A DNA stretch of 64,000 nucleotides from Gammaproteobacteria bacterium (GCA_002747055.1 PDSQ01000025.1:1-64000); one strand, 5' to 3'; counted from the first letter of the stretch, positions 34,751-46,077 are shown. Program-made: numbers and translations. The notes: generated by a model not told the origin, from the sequence alone.

Positions 34751-36541
34751 CTAGAACATCGCTTCGTCAAGCTCCATCAGGCTACTTGAACCTGCTTTGA
34801 TCGACTCGGCTAAAGAGAGTGTTTTAGGCAACAACTTGGCGAAAAAGAATTTCGCTGTTTGCAATTTTGCCTTATAAAAACCACTGGCATCAGAACCAGC
34901 CTGAGGTGCAGCGACCTTGACCATACGTGCCCACAGATAAGCATAGGCAGTCAAGCCAAACAAATCGAGATAGTCGACGGCAGCGGCCCCGATTGCATCA
35001 GGATCCTCAGATGCTTGTCCGATTACTGTCGAAGTCACGTCAGACAGCCTTTCAAGCGCCGCAGACAGTGACCCGAGGTAAGCCGACAAATCCTGATTGT
35101 CCCGGTTTTCTTCAATAAAAGCGCTGACTTCCTGAGCAAAAATCTCAAACAGTTTACCACCGTTAGCAACAACTTTGCGGCCCATCAAATCCAGTGCCTG
35201 TATGCCATTGGTGCCTTCATAGATTTGGGTGATTCGCGTATCCCGAACAAGTTGCTCTTGTCCCCACTCGCGAACATAGCCATGACCACCGAACACTTGC
35301 TGCCCCGCAATACAGCTCTCAAGAGCTCGGTCACTCATAAACGCTTTGGAAATCGGGGTCAGCAAAGCAACCATCGCTTCTGCGTTCTTTTTCTCTTCTG
35401 GATCATCGGAAAATTTAGCACGGTCAAGGAAGGATGCAACATAAGTGGAAAAGGCTCGACTGCCTTCAGTCAAGGCTCTGATTGTCATCAGCATGCGTCG
35501 AACATCGGCGTGTACGATAATAGGATCCGCTTCTTTGTCTTTGGCGACGGGACCGGTTGCAGCTCGACCTTGAATCCGCTCTTTCGCATACTCAACGGCA
35601 TTCTGATAAGAGCGCTCCGCTGCGGCGAAGCCCTGAACCCCGACACTCAATCGCTCGTAGTTCATCATAGTGAACATAGCTGCCAGCCCCTTGTTCACTT
35701 CACCGACCAACCAGCCCTGGGCACCATCATAATTCATGACACAGGTCGCGGAAGCCTTGATACCCATTTTGTGTTCGATGGAACCGCAGGTCACATTGTT
35801 GTTTTCACCAACAACATTGTTTTCATCCACCTTATTGCGGGGAACCAGGAACAAAGATATACCGCGCGAGCCAGCAGGCGCGCCCGGCAGTTTCGCCAAA
35901 ACCAAGTGAATAATATTTTCACTGAGATCCTGCTCACCACCGGTAATGAAGGTTTTGGTCCCCGTGATTGTGTAACTACCGTCACCATTGTCAACTGCTT
36001 TAGTGCGAATCAAACCCAAATCACTACCCGAATTTGGTTCAGTGAGATCCATCGCGCCAGCCCATTCGCCAGAATACATTTTAGGCAAATATTTTTGCTT
36101 GAGCTCTTCACTCGCATGCGCATCGATAGCTAGGCAGGCACCCGAGGTCAAGCACACATACAAGCCAAAGGCGATGTCAGCCGAATACAGCATTTCTTCA
36201 AATTGGGCAGCCAGCATTTTCGGCATGCCCATACCCTCGTAGTTGGCATTACCACTTAAACCGCACCAACCGCCTTCGATAAAGGTTTTATAGGCTTCTT
36301 TATAACCAGAAGCAGTATTCACGCCTTTTTCGTGCCATTTACAGGCTTCTTCGTCTCCGTTTCGGCTCAACGGGGCAATTAGTGAAGCCGTGATTTTTGC
36401 CGATTCTTCCAGAATCGCATCCGCTGTTTCAGGATCTATCGAATCACGAGTCCCAGCCAACGAAGCCCATAACTTATTCGCTTCAAAAACCTCATTCAGA
36501 ACAAATCTAATATCACGTAAAGGAGCCTGGTATTCTGCCAT
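34751..36541 (-). CDS. Acyl-CoA dehydrogenase, DmdC/FadE-like (copy 1)
   Basis: A 596-residue FAD-dependent acyl-CoA dehydrogenase of the long form with an N-terminal extension (APLRDIRFVLNEV). Recognisable parts are AMDLTEPNSGSDLGLIRTKA, TITGTKTFITGGEQD, GFAAAERSYQNAVEYAKERI, and the C-terminal active-site block TQIYEGTNGIQALDLMGRKV. Members oxidise medium or long acyl-CoAs or 3-methylmercaptopropionyl-CoA; the substrate cannot be set from sequence. It is paralogous to the next gene upstream. Each copy has its own hairpin terminator. Confidence 0.9.
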   Translation of the reverse strand: MAEYQAPLRDIRFVLNEVFEANKLWASLAGTRDSIDPETADAILEESAKITASLIAPLSRNGDEEACKWHEKGVNTASGYKEAYKTFIEGGWCGLSGNANYEGMGMPKMLAAQFEEMLYSADIAFGLYVCLTSGACLAIDAHASEELKQKYLPKMYSGEWAGAMDLTEPNSGSDLGLIRTKAVDNGDGSYTITGTKTFITGGEQDLSENIIHLVLAKLPGAPAGSRGISLFLVPRNKVDENNVVGENNNVTCGSIEHKMGIKASATCVMNYDGAQGWLVGEVNKGLAAMFTMMNYERLSVGVQGFAAAERSYQNAVEYAKERIQGRAATGPVAKDKEADPIIVHADVRRMLMTIRALTEGSRAFSTYVASFLDRAKFSDDPEEKKNAEAMVALLTPISKAFMSDRALESCIAGQQVFGGHGYVREWGQEQLVRDTRITQIYEGTNGIQALDLMGRKVVANGGKLFEIFAQEVSAFIEENRDNQDLSAYLGSLSAALERLSDVTSTVIGQASEDPDAIGAAAVDYLDLFGLTAYAYLWARMVKVAAPQAGSDASGFYKAKLQTAKFFFAKLLPKTLSLAESIKAGSSSLMELDEAMF

Positions 36542-36628
36542 TTAATTATTCCTCTTATTATGACCAAAAAATCAACGGGTGTCCGCCCACGATTAGTAGA
36601 GTCTTTGCATTCTACAGGATTTACCAAA

Positions 36629-36657
36629 AAAAAGCCCACCTAAAAGGTGAGCTTTTT
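36629..36657. terminator. Terminator after the second acyl-CoA dehydrogenase
   Basis: A stem of AAAAAGCCCACC with GGTGAGCTTTTT (one mismatch) around loop TAAAA lies 31 bases beyond the stop codon at 36688. On the minus strand it ends in a U-run, so it separates the two paralogous genes transcriptionally. Confidence 0.75.
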
Positions 36658-36687
36658 CCATACAGTAGGATGATAACCCATAATGGA

Positions 36688-38487
36688 TCAGAAACTAAAG
36701 TTTTGTTCTTCCATTGCCATGATCGAATCTGCACCCCCTGCAATCATTTGGGCGTGCGCGGCGGTACGCGGCAAAATTCTCTTGAAGTAGAAGTCGGCAG
36801 TCTGTATTTTTGCTGTGTAAAACCCTGTTTCAGTGGTTCCTTCTGCCAGTTTCTGTTGCGCAACCAATGCCATTCGAGCCCAGAAATAGGCCATGGTGAC
36901 ATAACCTGAATACATCAGATAATCAACCGATGCGGCACCGACTTCGTCCCGATTCTTCATGGCACCCATACCAACTCTTGTGGTCAGATCGCCCCACTCT
37001 TTATTCAGCTTTTGAAGCGGCTCGATAAACTTCTTCATATCATCATTGTCAGCTTGCTCCTTGCAGAACAGATGCACCAGCTTGGTAAATTGCTTGAGTG
37101 CCGCACCCTGTGTCATAAGAATCTTACGACCCAACAAATCCAGCGCCTGAATACCTGTGGTGCCTTCATAAAGCAATGCAATCCGGGTGTCTCGAACAAT
37201 CTGTTCCATACCCCACTCGGCAACGTAACCATGACCACCAAGCACCTGAACACCATGATTGGCAGCTTCGTAACCGATTTCTGTCAAGAATGCCTTCAAA
37301 ATTGGTGTCATAAAACCCATCATGTTGTCAGAAGCTTTTTTCTTCTCTTCGTCATCGGACAACTGAACAATATCAGCATGTTGCGCTGTAAAGTACACCA
37401 TGGCGCGGGCGCCTTCGGCAAATGCCTTCTGGGTCAACAACATGCGACGGACATCGGGGTGCACAATAATTGGATCGGCAGGGCCATCAGGATTCTTGGG
37501 GCCGGTCAGTGAGCGCATGGCCAGTCGTTCTTTAGCATAAGCTAACGCACCCTGGAACGAGGCTTCTGCTGCACCCAGTCCCTGAAGGGCGGTTCCCAGT
37601 CGAGCCGCGTTCATAAAGGTGAACATGCAGTTCAAGCCTTTGTTCTCAGGGCCAATCAACCAGCCTTTCGAACCATCGAAATTGATCACACAGGTAGAGT
37701 TACCGTGAATACCCATCTTGTGCTCAATAGAGCCACAAGTTACATTATTACTCTCGCCCGCATCACCATTGGCATCTGGCAGAAGCTTGGGAACGATAAA
37801 CAGAGAAATACCTTTCGTCCCTTCTGGAGCGCCTGGTAAACGTGCCAACACGATATGAACGATATTTTCAGTCATATCGTGTTCTCCGGCAGAGATGAAA
37901 ATTTTTGAACCTGTAATACTGTAACTACCATCAGCATTGGGTTCAGCTTTGACGCGCAATATACCCAGATCAGAACCACAGTGCGCTTCGGTCAGACACA
38001 TGGTGCCAGTCCACTCACCTGAAATCAGCTTGGTCAGGTAGACTTGCTTCTGTTCCTCAGTACCGTGCAACTCAATGGTATCTTTCGCACCATGGCTCAA
38101 TCCGGGGTACATACCCCATGACCAGTTAGCGGTACCGACCATTTCGCTTATCGCCAGCCCGAGCGAGCTTGGCAAACCCTGCCCACCCAAATCGACAGGA
38201 CCAGTCATAGACGGCCAGCCACCTTCCATATACTGGACGTAGGCTTCCTTAAATCCGGTTGGCGTTTTCACGCCATCTTCACTCCAGGTACAACCTTCGT
38301 TGTCACCTACCTGATTGAGAGGTGCCAACACCTCTTCACAGAACTTCGCACCTTCACCGATAATCGCGTCAACCATATCCGGGGTTGCGTCTTCCGCTCC
38401 AGGCAAGTTTGCGTAATGAGTTTCCATATCCAACAACTCATTCATTGTAAATTTCATGTCACGTAGTGGAGCTTTATATTCTGGCAT
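36688..38487 (-). CDS. Acyl-CoA dehydrogenase, DmdC/FadE-like (copy 2)
   Basis: A 599-residue paralogue of the adjacent gene, with the same N-terminal signature (MPEYKAPLRDMKFTMNELLD). Further parts are GTMCLTEAHCGSDLGILRVK, SITGSKIFISAGEHDMTENI and the active-site block ALLYEGTTGIQALDLLGRKI. The GAGGTAAAG box upstream supports the start. Tandem copies of this subfamily are common in lipid-degrading Pseudomonas-like bacteria. The substrate probably differs from copy 1, but this cannot be read from the sequence. Confidence 0.9.
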   Translation of the reverse strand: MPEYKAPLRDMKFTMNELLDMETHYANLPGAEDATPDMVDAIIGEGAKFCEEVLAPLNQVGDNEGCTWSEDGVKTPTGFKEAYVQYMEGGWPSMTGPVDLGGQGLPSSLGLAISEMVGTANWSWGMYPGLSHGAKDTIELHGTEEQKQVYLTKLISGEWTGTMCLTEAHCGSDLGILRVKAEPNADGSYSITGSKIFISAGEHDMTENIVHIVLARLPGAPEGTKGISLFIVPKLLPDANGDAGESNNVTCGSIEHKMGIHGNSTCVINFDGSKGWLIGPENKGLNCMFTFMNAARLGTALQGLGAAEASFQGALAYAKERLAMRSLTGPKNPDGPADPIIVHPDVRRMLLTQKAFAEGARAMVYFTAQHADIVQLSDDEEKKKASDNMMGFMTPILKAFLTEIGYEAANHGVQVLGGHGYVAEWGMEQIVRDTRIALLYEGTTGIQALDLLGRKILMTQGAALKQFTKLVHLFCKEQADNDDMKKFIEPLQKLNKEWGDLTTRVGMGAMKNRDEVGAASVDYLMYSGYVTMAYFWARMALVAQQKLAEGTTETGFYTAKIQTADFYFKRILPRTAAHAQMIAGGADSIMAMEEQNFSF

Positions 38488-39054
38488 AGACCTTTACCTC
38501 ATATCAGAGTGAGTTCCGCGAATCAGTTTGTCGCCTTGGAACCGGTTTACCTTGCGATCAGATGAATCTTCCCTACAGTGCCTGAAAACACAGTTTCCAG
38601 AACTACAGCAACCCAATTCACCGCAGCAACCACCCCGGCTGACATCACTACCAACCAGTCACTGCACACCAACTAAACCTGCTTCAAACGAATCAAATAA
38701 GCGGAGACTTATTTTTACAAACAACAATAAATCAAAGAAGTGTCTGAAACATACGTTTGGTTTATAAAGTTGTCAACATTAATCAGGATAACTTCGTGGC
38801 ACACCTCCCACGCTTTGTTTCAGGATAAGTGTTGATTTCCATATAAAAATGACAAATATATCAATACTTACAAGAACTTAAAGTAATTCATCTCATTTCG
38901 TACATATTCTGAATCAGAAAGCACCAAGCTGAAGAACCATACACGAAGAAGCACGCCTACAAACCATAACTTGCAACCCGAAAAGGATATTAGTTCATAT
39001 TTTGGCGACAAACATTGATCTACACCAAGCGGCAGCACCTTTGTACAGCCCCGT
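38488..39054. other. Gene-free region between acyl-CoA dehydrogenase and metalloprotease genes
   Basis: About 570 AT-rich bases. The right part is downstream of the metalloprotease gene and the left part should hold the promoter of the acyl-CoA dehydrogenase. A near-match to an FNR/Anr box (TTGATCTACACCAA, 39016) is the only motif noticed. No coding or RNA gene can be supported. Confidence 0.5.
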
Positions 39055-39960
39055 TTACACAACCTCATCAAGTGAAAGCGTGCCAGAGGTTGAGCCGTTC
39101 TGATACTGCTGACCAAGTCGAATAAAAGTGGTATAAATAGGCATATCATTCGCTGTAGCAAGCCGATTTTCTTGACTTTTTTCTGAACGCTCAATTTCTT
39201 TCCAGGTTCGCGCCTGATCGTTCTGCACCTGCTGCTCACGCTGACGGGATCGTTCCTCACTGGTTTGACTTGCCAGGTCTCTCTGGGCTTTCAGCATAAT
39301 ACGAGTGGCTTCGGAAGCGACCGCCCTGTCCTGGGCAGAAGGCTCGGCTGGTGCCAGTGCCGCTGCACACACAATACGCATTTTTTCAATGGTTGCCCGA
39401 GGATCGTTTGGCACTTCACTGATGCTGATAGACACTTCACCAGCCACGGCATACTTTATACCGTCAGGCCCGGCCTGATACAAAAAGTTTGCCGACCCGG
39501 CGTATTGGCCTCCGACGGACTGATGTCGTAACTCATGCAGTCTGACTTCACGATCTCTCGACTTGAGCTGTTTGACAACCTCGATGTCTTCAGGAGTCAA
39601 CGACACACCATTATACTGATGTGTCGATTGTTTTTTATCTTCCTGATTTTGATTGGGTTGCTGATTTTGACGGCTACCAGAGCGATACCGCCGCTCTGGA
39701 ACCAAGGGTTCTGCACCGATCTGACTGGAAGCGTGTGACTGAGGCGACTCAAGCGCATTCCGAGGTTCGTCAGTTTCAGGACAAACAGGATGAACGATCA
39801 GCGACCGCGAAATCCCTGACTGCCCCCCCTGATCAGTCGGCATATTTTGTGATGGGTCGTTTTTTGAGGGTACAGGCGATACAGCCTGTGCAGGTGACGC
39901 TAAAGGCATCACGGGTTTTGCCAAAAAGCTGGCTACTGAGCCAGCACCCACTGCCTGCAT
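39055..39960 (-). CDS. SprA-related predicted zinc metalloprotease
   Basis: A 301-residue protein. An N-terminal Pro/Ser/Gln-rich, probably disordered half (1-120) is followed by the conserved core LTPEDIEVVKQLKSRDREVR, then LHELRHQSVGGQYAG and YAVAGEVSISI. This matches the SprA-related family, in which HExxH (here HELRH) is a predicted metalloprotease motif; the more common family version is HEQAH. The C-terminal part is Gln/Glu/Arg-rich and helical. The function is unknown. The small gene 60 bases upstream has the same orientation and is probably co-transcribed. Confidence 0.78.
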   Translation of the reverse strand: MQAVGAGSVASFLAKPVMPLASPAQAVSPVPSKNDPSQNMPTDQGGQSGISRSLIVHPVCPETDEPRNALESPQSHASSQIGAEPLVPERRYRSGSRQNQQPNQNQEDKKQSTHQYNGVSLTPEDIEVVKQLKSRDREVRLHELRHQSVGGQYAGSANFLYQAGPDGIKYAVAGEVSISISEVPNDPRATIEKMRIVCAAALAPAEPSAQDRAVASEATRIMLKAQRDLASQTSEERSRQREQQVQNDQARTWKEIERSEKSQENRLATANDMPIYTTFIRLGQQYQNGSTSGTLSLDEVV

Positions 39961-40020
39961 AAACTGTTACTCCGTTTAGACCGGGAAACGCGCTTTTTGT
40001 CAAAGCACAATGGCCAGAAC

Positions 40021-40269
40021 CTAAGCCTGAATATCCAACAAAGTTCCCAACATATTGTTTCCGGTGTCAACCACTTCGGCATTGGCCTTGGCGCTAATTT
40101 CGTCGATTTTCATATCGACCAAAGGCTTCACGCTATCCGAGCCCCCGGCGTCTTCCACCCGAGTCGACGCAGACCCGGCACCGGCGATTTTTGCGGCCGA
40201 CCTGTCAATACCGGTGATCGCCTGCTGTACACCCTGAACACCTGTTTGAATTACCGAACTGATTGCCAT
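40021..40269 (-). CDS. Small protein with FlgC-like C-terminal helix
   Basis: 82 residues: an N-terminal helix (ISSVIQTGVQGVQQAITGID), a Gly/Ser-rich middle, and a C-terminal stretch DEISAKANAEVVDTGNNMLG ending TLLDIQA. That end resembles the C-terminal helix of flagellar rod/hook proteins such as FlgC (A-N-x-x-V-x-x-x-x-x-M-L-x-x-L-(L/I)-D-I). No secretion signal is evident. It precedes the SprA-like metalloprotease gene. I do not recognise a named family with confidence; a motility or secretion link is inferred from the tail alone. Confidence 0.6.
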   Translation of the reverse strand: MAISSVIQTGVQGVQQAITGIDRSAAKIAGAGSASTRVEDAGGSDSVKPLVDMKIDEISAKANAEVVDTGNNMLGTLLDIQA

Positions 40270-40363
40270 AGATAACTGCCTGTCAAGGACACTAAACTCA
40301 CTTTCAGTTAAGCATAAAGCTGTATATTTTTCAATCAGCCTCGTTATCTACCATGAGTCCAAA

Positions 40364-41455
40364 TCAGTAAGCGTCACTCACCGCATCATAAAACAGGTGT
40401 TTGGTTTTCTGTTTCTCGAGAGCAGCCAATAGCTCGGTCTCTTGCTCACAATCGCTCATTTCAGTTTTTACTGGTTCAGGGTAAATACCCAGTTTGGCAA
40501 ACAAGAGGCGATCCTTATCCGCTTTATGGTTATTGGTGGTCAGTAGTTTTTCACCGTAGAAAATGGAATTGGCTCCCGCCATAAAACACAGTGCCTGCAT
40601 TTGTTCATTCATTTGCTCTCGCCCAGCCGACAAACGCACATGAGAAGTCGGCATCATAATACGGGCAACAGCGATCATTCGAATGAAATCGAATGGTTCC
40701 ACATCCTTCTCATGTTCCAACGGTGTGCCTTTTACCTTAACCAGCATATTGATGGGGACACTTTCAGGTTGTTCCGGCATATTAGCCAGCTCCAACAATA
40801 GCATTGCCCTGTCAGCCGATGACTCACCCATTCCCATAATGCCCCCACAACAGACTTTCATACCAGCGTTGCGTACATTCGACAAAGTCTGCATTCTGTC
40901 CGCAAAGGTGCGCGTTGTGATGATATTGCCGTAGTACCGCTCTGATGTATCCAGGTTATGATTATAGTAGTCTAAACCGGCATCACTCAACTTATCTGCC
41001 TGATCTTCGGTTAGCATACCAAGCGTCATACAGGTTTCCATGCCGAGTGACTTCACCTGTTTTACCATGTCCAGGACATACGGCATATTTTTCTCGTTAG
41101 GGTTGCGCCAGGCGGCTCCCATACAAAAACGAGTAGCCCCTTTTGCTTTGGCTTTTTTCGCTTCGCTGACGACTTTCTCGATTTCCAAAAGCTTTTCTTT
41201 TTCCAGACCGGTATTATAATGGCCGCTTTGTGGACAGTACTTACAATCTTCAGGACAGGCACCGGTTTTGATCGACAGCAGGGTGCTGACCTGAACCGCG
41301 TTAGGGTCAAAATGGGCCCGGTGAATAGTCTGCGCGCGGAACATTAGATCGTTAAAGGAGAGCGAAAACAGTGACTGCACCTCGTCAAGGGACCAGTCAT
41401 GTCGAACCGATTGATTGAATGAACTGGGCATAAGCTGTTCCTGTCTAGTAGTCAT
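40364..41455 (-). CDS. bioB: Biotin synthase
   Basis: A radical SAM enzyme that inserts sulfur into dethiobiotin. The 4Fe-4S motif is [14 protein letters not shown] (CxxxCxxC). Further signatures are [50 protein letters not shown] and the Arg that binds the second cluster in [11 protein letters not shown]. The length of 363 is normal. The usual bioF-bioH-bioC-bioD genes do not follow; downstream are the small FlgC-tail-like gene and the metalloprotease gene. It is divergent from comF, a common arrangement. Confidence 0.96.
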   Translation of the reverse strand: MTTRQEQLMPSSFNQSVRHDWSLDEVQSLFSLSFNDLMFRAQTIHRAHFDPNAVQVSTLLSIKTGACPEDCKYCPQSGHYNTGLEKEKLLEIEKVVSEAKKAKAKGATRFCMGAAWRNPNEKNMPYVLDMVKQVKSLGMETCMTLGMLTEDQADKLSDAGLDYYNHNLDTSERYYGNIITTRTFADRMQTLSNVRNAGMKVCCGGIMGMGESSADRAMLLLELANMPEQPESVPINMLVKVKGTPLEHEKDVEPFDFIRMIAVARIMMPTSHVRLSAGREQMNEQMQALCFMAGANSIFYGEKLLTTNNHKADKDRLLFAKLGIYPEPVKTEMSDCEQETELLAALEKQKTKHLFYDAVSDAY

Positions 41456-41498
41456 TAATAAATGACAAAATAGTCACCAAGGATGGTTTCGGAATCAC

Positions 41499-42212
41499 AT
41501 GATAACTACATCGAACAAGCTGTCAACCACTTTTAAAAAACTGGTTGACGGATTGAAGCAGGATATATTTGAAACCTGGTGTTGTCTTTGCGACGAAAAA
41601 CACCATAACGCGATCGCGTTTTGCTCCGGGTGTCTGAGTGATCTCCCGTGGAGACGTTTTCACGCCACAATTACCAACAACATTACGCCTTTGCCTGACT
41701 GTCCAGTCACGACGTTATTTGACTACCAATTCCCAATCAACACTATGCTCCGTCAATTCAAATATTTTGGCAAAACTCAGTGGGGAGACGCTTTGTGCGA
41801 CCTGATAAGGCCTGAAGCGGGCACCCGTTTTCCAAGCCACTTCGCTGACCTGGATATCATCGTACCGGTTCCTCTCGGCCAGAAACGCCTTAAAGCACGG
41901 GGCTTTAACCAAAGCGATGCCATAGCACAAGCCGTATCCAGTTTGCTAAAAATACCCGTCGAGCATGACTACTGTGTAAAAACAAAGGAAACCAAACCTC
42001 AAGCGGAACTGGGTCGACGGCAACGCCAGACCAACCTCGCTGGCGCATTCAAAATAACCAAAGAGGGGAAAGCGGCAATAACCGGCAAGCATTTACTTGT
42101 GGTCGACGATGTGACTACGACAGGGGCGACGTTCATGACAATTAAAAACCTGCTCGTTGACCACGGAGCCAGACAGGTTTCCGGCTTTTGCCTCGCCCAC
42201 ACGCCTGCTTGA
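41499..42212 (+). CDS. comF: ComF-family phosphoribosyltransferase-like protein
   Basis: A 237-residue protein. The N-terminal cysteine cluster (CCLCDEKHHNAIAFCSGCL) probably binds zinc. The C-terminal PRTase fold has VPVPLGQKRLKARGFNQSD and the PRPP-binding LLVVDDVTTTGATFMT. ComF is needed for DNA uptake in transformable bacteria, where it acts with ComFA or PriA; in others its role is less clear. It is the usual divergent neighbour of bioB in gammaproteobacteria. No other competence genes are in the window. Confidence 0.9.
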   Translation: MITTSNKLSTTFKKLVDGLKQDIFETWCCLCDEKHHNAIAFCSGCLSDLPWRRFHATITNNITPLPDCPVTTLFDYQFPINTMLRQFKYFGKTQWGDALCDLIRPEAGTRFPSHFADLDIIVPVPLGQKRLKARGFNQSDAIAQAVSSLLKIPVEHDYCVKTKETKPQAELGRRQRQTNLAGAFKITKEGKAAITGKHLLVVDDVTTTGATFMTIKNLLVDHGARQVSGFCLAHTPA

Positions 42213-42249
42213 AAACCGGCACAAGAATCAATTCTGATCGCCAGATTTA

Positions 42250-42855
42250 TCAATGTAGTGTTTTATCGCCCCAAATTGCCTTTAAGCGCTGGTCTCGACC
42301 ACAACGCCAACGATAATATTTATAGCGGATAGGATTGTTCTTATAGTAATTCTGGTGGTATATCTCATGACCAGCAATAGGATAAAATCTGGATGCATCC
42401 AAAACAGAAGTAACTACTTTCTGATCGGGAAACTGCTTGATCACCGATTGTCGGGACGCTTCGGCTAACTGCCTTTGCCTGTCATTGGCGACAAATATTG
42501 CGCTCCGATAGCTAAAGCCCTTGTCGCAAAACTGGCCTTCTGCATCAAAAGGGTCAATATGTACCCAGTAATAATCTAACAATTGCTGATAGGAAACCTG
42601 ATCAGGATCATAGGTCACCTCAACAGCTTCATAATGACCCGCGTGATTTCCAGTATAGGTCGGATTCGGCAGTGTGCCTCCGGTAAACCCGGAAACCACT
42701 TCCGAGACACCGTCCAGCTTCTCAAAATCCGACTCCATACACCAAAAACACCCTCCGGCAAACACCGCTTTGTCCGCCAATCCATTGGCGGACAACAAGG
42801 CCATAAACAGCAACAACACAAATCTATTGATCATCAACCACAATCTCATGTTCAT
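42250..42855 (-). CDS. msrA: Exported peptide-methionine (S)-S-oxide reductase
   Basis: Repairs oxidised methionine (S epimer). The catalytic motif AVFAGGCFWCMESDFEKLDG is complete, with GHYEAVEVTYDPDQVSYQQL further on and a terminal part SHQ-like (GHEIYHQNYYKNNPIRYKYY). Before the enzyme domain lies a hydrophobic signal (INRFVLLLFMALLSANGLA), which predicts a periplasmic enzyme. It follows the exported msrB gene after 46 bases. An internal ATG at 42834 would also preserve the signal. Convergent with comF. Confidence 0.93.
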   Translation of the reverse strand: MNMRLWLMINRFVLLLFMALLSANGLADKAVFAGGCFWCMESDFEKLDGVSEVVSGFTGGTLPNPTYTGNHAGHYEAVEVTYDPDQVSYQQLLDYYWVHIDPFDAEGQFCDKGFSYRSAIFVANDRQRQLAEASRQSVIKQFPDQKVVTSVLDASRFYPIAGHEIYHQNYYKNNPIRYKYYRWRCGRDQRLKAIWGDKTLH

Positions 42856-42901
42856 TACCCGTCAACAAAGATATCTTCGAAAAAATGCGTTGCAAGAATG
42901 A

Positions 42902-43480
42902 TTATTCAGCTTCCTGAAACAACTCGACCAAATCCGCATAGCCTTCTTTTGCTAGCTGTTCTTTCGGGATAAACCGTAATGCAGCGGAGTTTATGCAGTA
43001 TCTCAATCCGCCTGGTTCAGGCCCGTCATTGAATACATGCCCCAAATGAGAATCGGCATATTTACTGCGGACTTCTGTCCGAACCGTAAAAAAACTGCGG
43101 TCTTCATGCTCTATCACACTTTCATTGTCGATCGGCTTGGAAAAACTGGGCCAGCCCGTACCGGATTCAAATTTGTCTTTAGAGGAAAACAGCGGTTCAC
43201 CGCTAACGACATCCACATAGATTCCTTGCCGCTTTTCATTCCAATACGCATTGTCAAAAGAACGTTCAGTAGCATCTCTTTGGGTGACGTTATACTGCAT
43301 AGTACTTAACGTTTTACGTAACACATCGTCCGATGGCTTTTTATAAACGACATCACTGCCAGTCACCGCCATGGAGGAAGCGTTTTTCTTGCCATTGTTA
43401 TCTGACAGACCATCGGCAAAAACCAGACTCCCGAAAAGCAAGCCAAGATTGAGCGCTAATACACCAATTTTTATTTTCAC
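42902..43480 (-). CDS. msrB: Exported peptide-methionine (R)-S-oxide reductase
   Basis: Repairs the R epimer of methionine sulfoxide. Core motifs are [34 protein letters not shown] and the catalytic Cys in [12 protein letters not shown]. The zinc-binding CxxC pairs of many MsrB proteins are absent (SGEPLFSS where CVVCxxPLF is usual). A GTG start at 43480 has AAAGG upstream and gives a clean signal peptide ([20 protein letters not shown]), so it is preferred over the longer frame from 43606. With msrA it forms an exported repair pair of about 192 and 201 residues. Confidence 0.9.
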   Translation of the reverse strand: MKIKIGVLALNLGLLFGSLVFADGLSDNNGKKNASSMAVTGSDVVYKKPSDDVLRKTLSTMQYNVTQRDATERSFDNAYWNEKRQGIYVDVVSGEPLFSSKDKFESGTGWPSFSKPIDNESVIEHEDRSFFTVRTEVRSKYADSHLGHVFNDGPEPGGLRYCINSAALRFIPKEQLAKEGYADLVELFQEAE

Positions 43481-43583
43481 ATCATTTACCTTTATCTTGA
43501 GTGAATGGCGCCAACAAAGCGAAACAGGCATTTGTACCACTGATTGGCTATTTGACAAATTCAGTTTGCCTGAAACAAACCGG

Positions 43584-44759
43584 TTACACCAATACCATGT
43601 TGTCACGATGAATCAGTTCTTCTTCATTGACAAACCCCAGTAACGACTCAATTTTATCTGAAGGTTTGCCCATTATCTTTTTTACATCATCAGCGTCATA
43701 GTTGACCAATCCCCGGGCCACTTGCTTACCCTTTAAATCTACACAGGAGACCATTTCACCCCGGCGGAAATGGCCTGAACACTTACGCACACCCACGGCC
43801 AGTAAACTACTGCCTCGGCTACAAATCACGTTAACCGCCCCATCATCGAGATACAGTTTTCCGGTAACCCGCAAGTGACCGGCAAGCCACTGTTTACGGG
43901 CCAACTGACGAGAATTGTCCGGCAATAGCATGGTGCCCACGTTTTCGTTGTTCCGCAGGCGGCATAGAACCGAATCGATGCGACCACCCACGATAACAGT
44001 CAAGGCGCCAGAGCGGGAAGCCAGTCTCGCTGCACGCAGCTTGGTATACATACCACCACGTCCCAATGTTCCGGATTTGCCTACCACCATCGCATCCAGA
44101 CTGGCGTCATTGGCATAGGCGACGCCAATTAGTCTGGCATTCTCACACTGCCGTGGATCCCGGTCAAACAAACCCTGCTGATCGGTCAATATCAACAGTG
44201 CATCGGCATCGATCAAATTAGCGACCAGCGCGGCCAGGGTATCATTGTCACCAAATCTGATTTCATCGGTCACCACGGTATCATTTTCATTGACAATGGG
44301 AATGACACCATAGTTCAAGAGTGTAGAAAGGGTACTTCTGGCATTGAGATAGCGTTTGCGGTCGGACAGGTCATCGTGTGTCAGCAATATTTGTGCGGTA
44401 TGAATGGCATGCTTTTTAAAGTGGGTTTCATAAGCCTTTATCAAGCCCATTTGCCCTACCGCCGCCGCTGCCTGCAATTCATGCACGTGCCTGGGACGAG
44501 TTTTGAGACCCAACCGGGTCATGCCCTCCGCCACCGAGCCTGACGACACCAGCACCACTTCAACACCGGATTTTCGCAACGCGACCATCTGTCCTACCCA
44601 GGCGGAAATGCCCGTCGAATCGAGTCCTTTGCCATTGTTGGTCAACAATGCACTGCCAATTTTGACAACGACTCGTCGCGCAGCACCAAGCGTTTTCCTG
44701 AATGGGGGAATTGCATTGCCAAGTCGCACGTATCCGGTTTCAACCTTTTCGTCTTTCAT
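43584..44759 (-). CDS. proB: Glutamate 5-kinase
   Basis: First step of proline synthesis. The amino-acid kinase domain has [48 protein letters not shown] and [14 protein letters not shown]-terminal PUA domain (about 285-370) has [20 protein letters not shown]. The ATG at 44759 gives about 391 residues; the longer frame begins with TTG at 44810. Its N-terminus is still somewhat extended compared with E. coli (367). It follows obg with a 59-base gap, as usual for this operon. Confidence 0.94.
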   Translation of the reverse strand: MKDEKVETGYVRLGNAIPPFRKTLGAARRVVVKIGSALLTNNGKGLDSTGISAWVGQMVALRKSGVEVVLVSSGSVAEGMTRLGLKTRPRHVHELQAAAAVGQMGLIKAYETHFKKHAIHTAQILLTHDDLSDRKRYLNARSTLSTLLNYGVIPIVNENDTVVTDEIRFGDNDTLAALVANLIDADALLILTDQQGLFDRDPRQCENARLIGVAYANDASLDAMVVGKSGTLGRGGMYTKLRAARLASRSGALTVIVGGRIDSVLCRLRNNENVGTMLLPDNSRQLARKQWLAGHLRVTGKLYLDDGAVNVICSRGSSLLAVGVRKCSGHFRRGEMVSCVDLKGKQVARGLVNYDADDVKKIMGKPSDKIESLLGFVNEEELIHRDNMVLV

Positions 44760-44818
44760 ACTTCGCGTTTCATTTTGCGCCAGATTACTTATCCGGTGCG
44801 TATTTACCAACCCGGAGA

Positions 44819-46077
<1,259 letters not shown>

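Noticed and set aside
35225..36133. A 302-codon plus-strand open frame
   Set aside because: It is antisense to the acyl-CoA dehydrogenase gene; its composition (Cys/His/Arg-rich) is that of a complementary-strand shadow.
39016..39029. TTGATCTACACCAA, close to an FNR/Anr box
   Set aside because: One mismatch in the right half-site, and it lies downstream of the metalloprotease gene and more than 500 bases from the next start codon, so no regulated promoter fits.
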